Assembly (NCBI GenBank): GCA_011056825.1
Contig: DSBH01000222.1
Coordinates: forward strand, 1 to 9,227
Direction of reading: 5' to 3'
DNA length: 9,227 bases
Source of the DNA: Deltaproteobacteria bacterium
GTDB lineage: Bacteria; Desulfobacterota; Syntrophia; Syntrophales; UBA2210
The notes under the pieces are model-generated. The model had not been told where the DNA came from. It saw only the letters and a list, made by a program, of their open reading frames with translations, and made no database searches. Made by a program: the position numbers and the translations under genes. Every line of letters starts with the position of its first letter. Within the stretch, counting starts at the first letter, position 1. Positions 1 to 6,630 of this stretch are shown one piece after another.

Positions 1-48
1 CGTTTCTCCGGCAATTGTCCGATAAACGGCAGTTTTCATGGTATACAC

Positions 49-95
49 AAAAAAAAGACCGGTCGTGCCCGACTGAGCCGGGAACACGGCCGGTC
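49..95 (-). terminator. Rho-independent terminator of the dodecin gene
   Basis: On the minus strand an 11-bp stem (arms at 85-95 and 57-67, one C-A mismatch) is extended by an inner CCCG/CGGG stem (79-82 with 68-71). It is followed directly by eight T residues (complement of 49-56). The hairpin begins about 30 bases after the dodecin stop codon. On the plus strand no T-tract follows the hairpin, so termination should act only on minus-strand transcripts. Confidence 0.88.
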
Positions 96-126
96 TGTGA
101 ACGGAACTCCCTGAGGAGGAAAGGTT

Positions 127-330
127 CTAATCAAGATATTTGAACGATACGCTAATCTTGGCACGGTACAGGAACTTTCCGTCCTCAACCTTGATATCAA
201 GTTCCTTGACCTCAGCCACCCGTAAATCCTTCAATGATTTTGAAGCTTTTTCGATTGCCCCTTTTGCGGCTTCTTCCCAGGATTGATCACTGGTTCCAAC
301 AAGTTCGATGACCTTGTATACGCTTTCCAT
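127..330 (-). CDS. Dodecin family protein, 67 residues, without the usual flavin-stacking tryptophan
   Basis: Dodecins are small beta-alpha-beta-beta proteins that assemble into hollow cytoplasmic dodecamers. Many bind and buffer FMN, riboflavin or lumichrome. The sequence shows the family hallmarks: VYKVIELVGTS at residues 4-14, SWEEAA at 17-22 starting the helix, AEVKELDIKV at 39-48 and the closing strand YRAKISVSFKY at 55-65. The length is typical. I chose the ATG at 330 because AAAGGAGGGGG lies just upstream; an in-frame ATG at 348 would leave that ribosome binding site inside the gene. In flavin-binding dodecins a tryptophan usually precedes the EVKE-like segment (compare a DWFEVKE pattern), but here the matching stretch reads LRVAEVKE, with Val38 at that place. 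Flavin binding is therefore uncertain, although family membership is clear. The gene has its own promoter and terminator, so it is monocistronic. Confidence 0.93.
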   Translation of the reverse strand: MESVYKVIELVGTSDQSWEEAAKGAIEKASKSLKDLRVAEVKELDIKVEDGKFLYRAKISVSFKYLD

Positions 331-387
331 GATACCCCCTCCTTTCATGTCACAGCGTTAAAAAATTCATCCCCCTCATTAATTTAA

Positions 388-416
388 ATTTTAATCGATT
401 CCGGCAGGTAAGTCAA
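388..416 (-). promoter_or_regulatory. Sigma70-type promoter for the dodecin gene
   Basis: Read on the minus strand, TTGACT (416-411), a 17-base spacer and TAAAAT (393-388) match the consensus at five of six positions in each box. The expected transcription start is near 381, giving a leader of about 50 bases before the ATG at 330. The spacing is ideal and the position fits the gene. Confidence 0.75.
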
Positions 417-480
417 AGCATATCAGCAACAGGATTTGTCGTTGCGATGATTGAAAAACGGGGAAATGAAACGGAATCGG

Positions 481-508
481 TTGCCTTTCTGAATTCATAA
501 GGTATTCT
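481..508 (+). promoter_or_regulatory. Weak candidate promoter for the 680-residue gene
   Basis: TTGCCT (481-486), a 16-base spacer and TATTCT (503-508) match sigma70 boxes at four of six positions each. They lie about 26 bases before the first ATG. The remainder of the region between the two divergent genes (331-533) holds the dodecin promoter and an AT-rich palindrome, AATTTAAATT (381-390). I see no other gene or operator there. Confidence 0.3.
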
Positions 509-533
509 GTTCTGAGCGACATCACGCAGCGTA

Positions 534-2576
534 ATGGCGGGTATTATGACGGAACAATACGATAAAACCGGCGGGCGGCTCGACGTCATGCGGCGAGTCG
601 TCGAAGAAATCATAAAGCATCCGCCGACGGCCCGGGCTGATCCACTTGAACAATTAAACGCTGCCTTTCTCGATGCCTTTTGCAGACGAAACGGGCAAAC
701 ATTTCAGCGGTCGGTTCGAACTCTCGCGCAATACGCCGAAGAGGGAGGGAAGAATGGCGTCGCGGCTGAATTTTTTCTTCAGGCCCTTGACGAGATTCCG
801 AACGAAATCGAAAACTACGCCGGAAGTTCAGCGGCGTTCGCCCGGACGCTGAGGCGGGCCGGTGACTTGCTGGCGAAGGATAAGTCGCCGTCTGAGGAAA
901 AACGTGCCGATATTTGCTGGAGCATTTTCTTTCCCGAGGGACGGCGAATACAGGGACGGGAGAAAGAAGCGGCCGCGGAGCTTCGCCTGAGACGAAGCGT
1001 TGAGGTGACAAAACCTTCAAGCCGTCCCATAAAGAATCCCTTCACGGAGATACTGTTCACTGCCAACGTCCTCCTTACCGTTCCACTGCATGAAAAACAC
1101 ATACAAAACCTTTCCCGCCCGGTTCGCGAAGCCGTCGAAAAGGCGGCAGGTGAACGGCAACTTTTCTGGTACGATCACCCTGTTCCCATAGGTGTTCCCG
1201 CGGAAAACAACGAGATTGTCTATGGATTGCGGGGTCTCGACGACACCCTTGATTTCGAGATGAGGCGGGGCAATCTCGGTGAAGGCGTTCGTGTTCCCTG
1301 CCTCTTGTCAGTTTCAGTTACCCACGAAAAGCTTCGGGAGGCGGCGAAAAACTGGATTAAACACGAATTGTCCCGGCATCAACTGAAACACCTGGAAGTG
1401 TATGTTTTTACGGAAACAGGCACGAAACGGCTGGTCGACGAGGTGCTTGTTCCCGCCGGCAGGAGATTCGCCACATCACCGCCGGTAGATGATCTTCAAG
1501 GTATTTTCGGAGTGGACGGCGAATACGGACGACATTATAGTTTTCTCAAGGCCGTCGCGGCGCTCATGTCGGTCATGGTTGACCGAAGAATACGCGCCAC
1601 CTTCAAAATCGACCTCGACCAGGTTTTTCCCCAGGAACAGCTGGTCCGCGAAACAGGACGTTCGGCATTCGAACACCTGGCTACCCCTTTGTGGGGTGCT
1701 TGGGGACGGGACGCGTGGGGAAGGGAAGTGGAACTGGGCATGATCGCGGGGGCGCTGGTGAACGAGCGGGACATTGCACAGTCACTTTTTACTCCGGATG
1801 TAACCTTTCCCGAAGAACCGCCCCGATGCGATGAGATTATCTTTTTCAGCCGTCTTCCCCAGGCGCTTTCAACCGAGGCCGAGATGATGGTCCATTACGA
1901 CGGAGCGCCCCTGGATGGAAAGATGACCTGCCTGCAGCGTATTCACGTTACCGGGGGCGTCACCGGCATACTGCTGGAAAGCTTGCGGAGACACCGTCCC
2001 TTCACGCCGACCTTCATCGGGCGGGCTGAAGATCAGGCATGGTTGCTGTCTGTTCTGTTCTCCGGAGAAAGGCCACTGCGCTACTTCCACCAGGCCGGTC
2101 TTTTCATGCGTCACGACAAGGAATCATTTGCTGCCGATGCCGTCAGGACCGCGGCCGTGGGCAAGCTGGTCGGTGATTACGCCCGCCTGCTGAATTTTTC
2201 ACGTTATGCCCGGGCGCTTCCCTGGCCGGTGGAAGACATCAAGGAACAGGTGGACCCGTTCACCGGGTGTTTTATTTCGCCCATTCCCGTTACCCTGGCC
2301 GTGCTCCGTTTGTCCCTGCGGGCGGAGCGGTTTTTCAGGGAAGGAGTCGCCGCGGAAGCCTCGGAGTTGCTGCGTCTCGGAAGCGCCCGCCTGCTCCCGT
2401 TATTAGGCGAATCCGCTGAAAATAACGTAAGCGTTCAGTATGAACGAGAAAGAGCCGCCTGGGACTTTTACTACGACGTGCTGGACAGGCTGGAAGGAGC
2501 CCTCGACGCGAAGGACGAAGCGGCGATCCGCCTGAAGGAAAAAACTGAAAAGATATTCGCGGCCTGCCGGGTGTAA
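534..2576 (+). CDS. Uncharacterised 680-residue protein with GT-A glycosyltransferase-like motifs
   Basis: I do not recognise a named family. The middle of the protein resembles a GT-A (GT2-like) glycosyltransferase. HLEVYVFTE (residues 286-294) looks like a core beta strand. GRHYSFLKAVAALMSVM (332-348) resembles the helix that precedes the metal site, and TFKIDLDQVFP (356-366) offers a DxD-type motif at D360/D362. HVTGG (471-475) followed by RAEDQAWLLSVL (497-508) resembles the acceptor-side ED motif, and LRYFHQAGLFMRHD (515-528) resembles the terminal Y...H segment. The N-terminal part (about 1-170) and the C-terminal part (about 590-680) are helical, the latter charged. No signal peptide or clear membrane segment is visible, so it is probably cytoplasmic. 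Stops at 498 and 513 bound the frame upstream. The ATG at 534 has no Shine-Dalgarno sequence; the ATG at 546 has a weak GGCGGG four bases upstream and may be the real start. The gene is followed after 65 bases by the Cys/His-rich gene on the same strand. That it is a gene is nearly certain; the function is a pattern-based inference. Confidence 0.6.
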   Translation: MAGIMTEQYDKTGGRLDVMRRVVEEIIKHPPTARADPLEQLNAAFLDAFCRRNGQTFQRSVRTLAQYAEEGGKNGVAAEFFLQALDEIPNEIENYAGSSAAFARTLRRAGDLLAKDKSPSEEKRADICWSIFFPEGRRIQGREKEAAAELRLRRSVEVTKPSSRPIKNPFTEILFTANVLLTVPLHEKHIQNLSRPVREAVEKAAGERQLFWYDHPVPIGVPAENNEIVYGLRGLDDTLDFEMRRGNLGEGVRVPCLLSVSVTHEKLREAAKNWIKHELSRHQLKHLEVYVFTETGTKRLVDEVLVPAGRRFATSPPVDDLQGIFGVDGEYGRHYSFLKAVAALMSVMVDRRIRATFKIDLDQVFPQEQLVRETGRSAFEHLATPLWGAWGRDAWGREVELGMIAGALVNERDIAQSLFTPDVTFPEEPPRCDEIIFFSRLPQALSTEAEMMVHYDGAPLDGKMTCLQRIHVTGGVTGILLESLRRHRPFTPTFIGRAEDQAWLLSVLFSGERPLRYFHQAGLFMRHDKESFAADAVRTAAVGKLVGDYARLLNFSRYARALPWPVEDIKEQVDPFTGCFISPIPVTLAVLRLSLRAERFFREGVAAEASELLRLGSARLLPLLGESAENNVSVQYERERAAWDFYYDVLDRLEGALDAKDEAAIRLKEKTEKIFAACRV

Positions 2577-2589
2577 CGATGTAAAAGAC

Positions 2590-2618
2590 GTGAAATCTCC
2601 GGCGGGACTTTCTATACT
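2590..2618 (+). promoter_or_regulatory. Possible internal promoter before the 241-residue gene
   Basis: GTGAAA (2590-2595), a 17-base spacer and TATACT (2613-2618) lie in the 65-base gap between the two plus-strand genes. The -10 box matches at five of six positions and the -35 box at four. It would give a very short leader that still contains AAAGGAG (2630-2636). The gene may equally be read through from upstream. Confidence 0.3.
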
Positions 2619-2641
2619 TCAGCAACCGTAAAGGAGTTGGA

Positions 2642-3367
2642 ATGGAGCCGGAAGATCTGCATAAAGAATTGATGCCGGATGTAAGTGAGATTAATTACAT
2701 ATGGTATTACATGCAAACGGCCAGCATCATGGCGCCGGATGTACGCAGGCGACTCCGCGCGGCCTGGGGATTCTGTGAGCGTCATGCCTGGATGCTTCTC
2801 ATGGTAGAGTCATCCCTGCGCCATTCGTTCCTGATGGGCCCGGCGGTGCTATACAGTGACCTGCTGGGTCGTGCGGCCGCGGTCCTGCGAACCAGGGGCC
2901 CCATGCGCGAGGCGCGTATCGCCAGGGGACTTCGCGACAGGCGTGCCTGCCTCATGTGTTCCATGGATTTGAACCAGGCCAGGGGGAAATACGCCGGCGA
3001 GGAAACCATAAGGCGGAGTCGTGATCCCGGTGAATTCACAAGTCTCGTTGAAGCGACGAGAAAATACTGGGAAGACAAAGTATGCGGTATCTGTCGCGGG
3101 GACGATTCGCCGGTGAGGTGCCGGAGACACCTTATTGAAGATCTGAAGAGAGGAATAACACCGGAAGGATTCGACTATCATATCGACGAACTGGAAAATG
3201 TGCGGCGGCGCCTTGCGGCCTACGGCCGTTCCTGTCGATGGGAACATCGGGGTACGGCGAGCCTTGAAGATAAGGCGGGGCTCATCCGCGCCGTAGGCTG
3301 GTGCAGTGGCTGGCGCCCGCTGCTTCGCCTGGCAGAAGAAGTCCGGGAAGCGGCCGTCGGTTCGTAA
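2642..3367 (+). CDS. Cys/His-rich protein resembling the DUF6062 group, 241 residues
   Basis: The function is unknown. The sequence carries four CxxC/CxxH pairs: C45/H48 within GFCERHAW, C103/C106 (CLMC), C148/C151 (CGIC) and C160/H163 (CRRH). Two further cysteines lie at 198 and 221. Pairing of CxxC with CxxH suggests structural metal sites, probably zinc; there is no CxxCH, so it is not a c-type cytochrome. The run RRRLRAAWGFCERHAW matches my memory of DUF6062-like proteins, in which a CPxC near the N-terminus pairs with this FCxRHAW. Here the equivalent N-terminal stretch seems to be MPDV (residues 11-14), so that half-site is lost. The start is well supported by AAAGGAG five bases before the ATG. 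There is no signal peptide, and the protein is rich in arginine. It follows the glycosyltransferase-like gene on the same strand and may be co-transcribed with it. The family assignment is from memory and moderate. Confidence 0.7.
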   Translation: MEPEDLHKELMPDVSEINYIWYYMQTASIMAPDVRRRLRAAWGFCERHAWMLLMVESSLRHSFLMGPAVLYSDLLGRAAAVLRTRGPMREARIARGLRDRRACLMCSMDLNQARGKYAGEETIRRSRDPGEFTSLVEATRKYWEDKVCGICRGDDSPVRCRRHLIEDLKRGITPEGFDYHIDELENVRRRLAAYGRSCRWEHRGTASLEDKAGLIRAVGWCSGWRPLLRLAEEVREAAVGS

Positions 3368-3427
3368 AAATTAAATCCGTCATATATGCCGGTAGAGATA
3401 AAGAACCTGTCACGGGATCATGGAATG

Positions 3428-3463
3428 AAAAAACGCCCGCTTTCAAAGAAACGGGCGTTTTTT
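3428..3463. terminator. Bidirectional rho-independent terminator between convergent genes
   Basis: The stem CGCCCG (3434-3439) pairs with CGGGCG (3452-3457) and is extended by TTTC/GAAA around a three-base loop. Six A residues precede it and six T residues follow, so a terminator forms on either strand. It lies 60 bases after the plus-strand gene ending at 3367 and 30 bases after the minus-strand gene ending at 3494, and serves both. The rest of the 3368-3493 gap holds nothing I can recognise. Confidence 0.9.
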
Positions 3464-3493
3464 CGAGTACCGCGTATTCGGGGCGATATTAAT

Positions 3494-4615
3494 TTACTGT
3501 CGGAAAAGAGCCGCCTTCATCGACGACAGGATGTGCTGCACAATTTCCTCTCGGCAGGATATTCCCATTATGCCGATGCGCCAGATTTTTCCCTTCAGGG
3601 GACCCAGGCCGCTGGCGATTTCCGTGTTGAACTCGTCGAGCAGACGCTTTCTAACGGCGTCGTCGTCGATGCTGTCCGGAACGATCACGGACAGTACCAT
3701 CGGTGTCCGGAAACGCTCTTCCACGAGCATTCTCAATCCCATCTCCTCGAGTCCTCTCACCAGTTCCCGGTTGTATTTCAAGTGCCGTTCCCAGCGCTCC
3801 TCGAGCCCCTCTTCCAGGACGATGCGCAAGGCTTCACGAAGCGCGTATACCATGCTGATCGGCGCGGTATGGTGATAGACGCGGTCCGATCCCCAGTATT
3901 TCTGAACCATTGACATGTCCAGGTACCACGAGCGGACCGGGGTCGACCGCTTGTCCAGCTTTTCCACCGCCCGGGGACTGAAAGTGATAGGCGCCAGGCC
4001 CGGAGGGCAGTTTAGGCACTTCTGGGTGCCGCTGTAACAGACATCAATGTCCCAATCGTCCACTTTTACGGGTGCACCCGACAGGGACGTGACAGTATCG
4101 ACAAGGAACAGGGCGTCCTTTTCATGAACAATCGAGGACAGTTCCTCCAGGGGCTGAAGGACGCCGGTTGATGTTTCGGCGTGGACGACGGCTACCACCC
4201 GGGCGTCGAAGTCTTCCAGGGCGTCGCGTACCTGTCCGGGATCAATCGGACGGCCCCATTCGGCCTCGACTTTTCGAAGAACGCCGCCGCAACGTTCAAC
4301 TATATCGCACATGCGGGTTCCGAAGACGCCGTTCACGCAGACCAGGACAGGGTCGCCCGGCTCAATCGAGTTTACAAGAGCGGCTTCCATACCCGCGCTG
4401 CCTGTTCCAGAAACAGGAAGCGTGAGGCGGTTCTCAGTCATGAAAACCTCTCTCAGCATATCCTGCACCTCTTCCATGATGGCAAGAAAAACAGGATCGA
4501 GGTGCCCGATGACGGGACAGGTCATTGCTTTCGTTACCCTGTCGGGCACGTTGCTGGGCCCTGGTCCGAGAAGCAGGCGTGCCGGTGTGGAAAGATCTTC
4601 GTAATGTTTTTTCAT
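3494..4615 (-). CDS. Class V aminotransferase, alanine/serine-glyoxylate aminotransferase type
   Basis: A PLP enzyme of fold type I, 373 residues, normal length for the family. Such enzymes move the amino group of alanine or serine to glyoxylate, giving glycine plus pyruvate or hydroxypyruvate. Visible hallmarks: LLLGPGPSNV (residues 14-23) at the N-terminus, SGTGSAGMEAAL (69-80) for cofactor phosphate binding, D173 in LVDTVTS contacting the pyridine nitrogen, SGTQKCLNCPPG (195-206) with the Schiff-base lysine K199, YHHTAP (247-252), and R346 in WRIGIMG for the substrate carboxylate. The start at 4615 is fixed by GGGAGGT seven bases upstream; an ATG at 4633 lies before that site. It is the last gene of the minus-strand series, 66 bases after a 2-hydroxyacid dehydrogenase gene and just before a terminator. 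With that neighbour, a serine-glyoxylate reaction yielding hydroxypyruvate is attractive, but sequence alone does not separate serine from alanine as donor. Confidence 0.9.
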   Translation of the reverse strand: MKKHYEDLSTPARLLLGPGPSNVPDRVTKAMTCPVIGHLDPVFLAIMEEVQDMLREVFMTENRLTLPVSGTGSAGMEAALVNSIEPGDPVLVCVNGVFGTRMCDIVERCGGVLRKVEAEWGRPIDPGQVRDALEDFDARVVAVVHAETSTGVLQPLEELSSIVHEKDALFLVDTVTSLSGAPVKVDDWDIDVCYSGTQKCLNCPPGLAPITFSPRAVEKLDKRSTPVRSWYLDMSMVQKYWGSDRVYHHTAPISMVYALREALRIVLEEGLEERWERHLKYNRELVRGLEEMGLRMLVEERFRTPMVLSVIVPDSIDDDAVRKRLLDEFNTEIASGLGPLKGKIWRIGIMGISCREEIVQHILSSMKAALFRQ

Positions 4616-4681
4616 GTCGGTACCTCCCATCACAAGAGATCATTGCGCCGGGGGGCCTGAAGGCAATCCCGCCGCAGGTGT

Positions 4682-5683
4682 TTATCCCGGTTGCCGTCGT
4701 TTCGAAACTTCGGGATTAACCAGGTGTCTGGGAACACCACCGGTAGCCCCTGCTACAAGGTTTTCAGCTGCCAGCACCGCCATTTTCGTCCGGGTTGCAA
4801 CCGACGCGCTACCCACGTGAGGAACGATCAGGCAGTTCGGCAGTTCCATCAGTTTGTGATCGGCCGACAGCGGTTCCGGATCAGTGACATCCAGTGCGGC
4901 ATAGGCGATCCGTCCCGATTGCAGGGCGTCGTAGAGCGCGTCGGTGTCGACCACGGGTCCCCGCGAGGCGTTGACAAGAATGGCCGTCTTTTTCATTTTG
5001 CTCAGGACTTCGGCGTTTATGAGGCCCTGTGTTGCATCCGTCAAGGGCGCGTGGATGGTTATAAAGTCGGATCTGGACAGCAGTTCGTCAAAACTGTCGC
5101 ACATGACGGCTCCCACCGGCCGTCCCAGCTCGGCGCGCATGTGGTGATCGTAATAAATGACGTCCATGTCGAACCCCCGCGCCCGCTTTGCCACTTCCAG
5201 GCCGATGCTTCCAAGGCCGATGATTCCCAGCGTGGCGTGATGAACATCCTTTCCCAGGAGTTCCATTGGCTTGAAGGCAACCCAGTGCCCGGTCCTGATG
5301 TAGTCGATTCCTTCGCCTATGCGGCGCGCGGCGGCCAGCAGAAGGGCGAACGTAAGATCCGCCGTCGATTCGGTCACCGTTCCCGGCGTGTTCGCCACAA
5401 AAATACCACGTTCCGTCGCGGCGGCGACGTCGATATTGTCAAAACCGACGGCATAATTGCTGATGACGGTGAGCTGTTCCCCGGCGGCGTCCATGACCTC
5501 GCCATCGATCCTGTCGCTGAGAAGCGCCAGGATGCCATTCATGCCCCGAACCAGGTCGAGCAGCTCATCACGGGAAGGGGGTAGATCGTCCTTCCGGATC
5601 ACGGCATCACAGGTGTCGGAAACAACCCGAAGACCGTCTTGGGGAATGACCCGGGTTACCAGTACTTTCGGCTTGGTTCCCAT
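4682..5683 (-). CDS. D-isomer 2-hydroxyacid dehydrogenase, likely glyoxylate/hydroxypyruvate reductase
   Basis: A 333-residue cytoplasmic NAD(P)-dependent dehydrogenase that would reduce glyoxylate to glycolate or hydroxypyruvate to D-glycerate. Seen in the sequence: the substrate-loop segment NYAVGFDNID (residues 76-85), the dinucleotide-binding motif GLGSIG (156-161), and the three family catalytic residues R241 (NASRGPVVD), E270 (DPEPL) and H289 (VPHVGSA). The second Rossmann strand ends in YYDHH (177-181). An acidic residue there, rather than the R/S common in NADPH-using relatives, suggests NADH preference; this is inference. Only three bases separate its ATG from the stop of the ketopantoate-reductase homologue upstream, so translation is probably coupled, with AAAGG inside the upstream gene as ribosome binding site. 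Other members of the superfamily (phosphoglycerate or D-lactate dehydrogenases) are less likely: the ACT domain of the former is absent, and the aminotransferase next door fits hydroxypyruvate. Confidence 0.88.
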   Translation of the reverse strand: MGTKPKVLVTRVIPQDGLRVVSDTCDAVIRKDDLPPSRDELLDLVRGMNGILALLSDRIDGEVMDAAGEQLTVISNYAVGFDNIDVAAATERGIFVANTPGTVTESTADLTFALLLAAARRIGEGIDYIRTGHWVAFKPMELLGKDVHHATLGIIGLGSIGLEVAKRARGFDMDVIYYDHHMRAELGRPVGAVMCDSFDELLSRSDFITIHAPLTDATQGLINAEVLSKMKKTAILVNASRGPVVDTDALYDALQSGRIAYAALDVTDPEPLSADHKLMELPNCLIVPHVGSASVATRTKMAVLAAENLVAGATGGVPRHLVNPEVSKRRQPG

Positions 5684-5686
5684 GAT

Positions 5687-6616
5687 TTATCGCCTTTCTC
5701 TGGCTGCAAGTTCACGATAAACTCGCTCGTGCAACGGGGCATCAATGCTCAAATCCCGGGCCGCTTTGACAAGAAACCCGACAAAAGTATCAAGTTCCGT
5801 GCGGTTTCCCTTTTCGAAGTCGAGCTGAATGGAGGTCTTCGTTTCGTAGGGAAAGTTCGAGGCCATATCGATCGAATTCTTCACGATGTCCTCGGGGAGA
5901 ACGATGTCCCTCGCGGAGGCAACGGCTTTTACTTCCTCCATCATTCCCGCCAGCATGGACCGGAGCTCTTCGCTCTCAATGACGCCTCCCAGTGATTTTC
6001 CTGACAGCGACGTAACGCCGCCGAGAGGACCCACGAAAATATATTTCGACCACAGGGCGGAGGCGATATCATCCGTCAGAGTGGCCTTGACGCCCCCATC
6101 CTTCAGAAATTGCTCAACGGGTCGGTAAGGTTCCACCGGGCCCGTTTCCGGCCCGAAGAAGAGGGTACAGGGCCCTCCCACCTGAGTGACTGAGCCGGGA
6201 GCTGCCAGGTAGGCGCTGATATAGACGCAGCCGTTGAGAATGTGTCCCCTGTCGATGACGGCCGACAGGCGCTCGGCATTGTCGATGCCGTTGAGCAGGG
6301 AAATTACTGCGGTGCCTTCATGTATGCAGGGTTTTACCAGCTCCGCGGACTGTTCGAGATCGTATCCCTTGACGCTGAACAGGACGATGTCGACCTGACC
6401 GGCGTCCGCCGGACGGTCGGTTACCAGGTCCGGACGGGCGATCCAGTTCCCCTCATCCTTCGTGGAGACAGCCAGGCCTTCCTCCCTGATTTTTCGCAGG
6501 TGTTCACCCCTGGCGACGAACACAACCGAGTGATCCGGCGAGAACCCATAGGCCTTTGCAAGTTTGCCGCCGAAATATCCGCCGACGCCGCCGATACCTA
6601 CAATCAGTGCTTTCAT
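5687..6616 (-). CDS. Ketopantoate reductase family protein (PanE/ApbA-like)
   Basis: A 309-residue NAD(P)H-dependent 2-oxoacid reductase. The founding member reduces 2-dehydropantoate to pantoate in coenzyme A synthesis. The N-terminal Rossmann domain opens with MKALIVGIGGVGGYFGG, a GxGGVGG cofactor motif. K83 (SVKGYD), N109 (LLNG), K191 (LWSKYIF) and E274 (NRTELD) line up with the residues known in E. coli PanE as K72, N98, K176 and E256, so the active site looks complete. The ATG at 6616 has AAAGG seven bases upstream; starting further back would overlap the previous gene. It lies 14 bases after the membrane-protein gene and three bases before the hydroxyacid dehydrogenase gene. No panB or panC is nearby, and paralogues of this family are often of unknown substrate, so a role on another 2-oxoacid in this gene set is as likely as pantothenate synthesis. 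Confidence 0.88.
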   Translation of the reverse strand: MKALIVGIGGVGGYFGGKLAKAYGFSPDHSVVFVARGEHLRKIREEGLAVSTKDEGNWIARPDLVTDRPADAGQVDIVLFSVKGYDLEQSAELVKPCIHEGTAVISLLNGIDNAERLSAVIDRGHILNGCVYISAYLAAPGSVTQVGGPCTLFFGPETGPVEPYRPVEQFLKDGGVKATLTDDIASALWSKYIFVGPLGGVTSLSGKSLGGVIESEELRSMLAGMMEEVKAVASARDIVLPEDIVKNSIDMASNFPYETKTSIQLDFEKGNRTELDTFVGFLVKAARDLSIDAPLHERVYRELAARERR

Positions 6617-6630
6617 TTCTCTGCCTTTCG

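Noticed and set aside
1..39. A minus-strand frame starting with ATG at 39 and running off the left edge
   Set aside because: Only 13 codons are visible, there is no ribosome binding site, and the ATG sits just after the dodecin terminator. A plus-strand gene ending with TAA at 23-25 is an equally good reading.
610..1102. Minus-strand frames of 95 and 136 codons inside the glycosyltransferase-like gene
   Set aside because: They are arginine- and serine-rich translations typical of the reverse strand of a GC-rich gene and overlap a much longer frame on the plus strand.
2642..3367. c-type cytochrome or redox role suggested by many cysteines
   Set aside because: There is no CxxCH heme motif and no signal peptide; the CxxC/CxxH pairs fit structural metal sites better.
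4691..5584. A 297-codon open frame on the plus strand opposite the hydroxyacid dehydrogenase
   Set aside because: It is antisense to a gene with complete catalytic motifs, and its translation shows no family motif. Long antisense frames are common in GC-rich genes.
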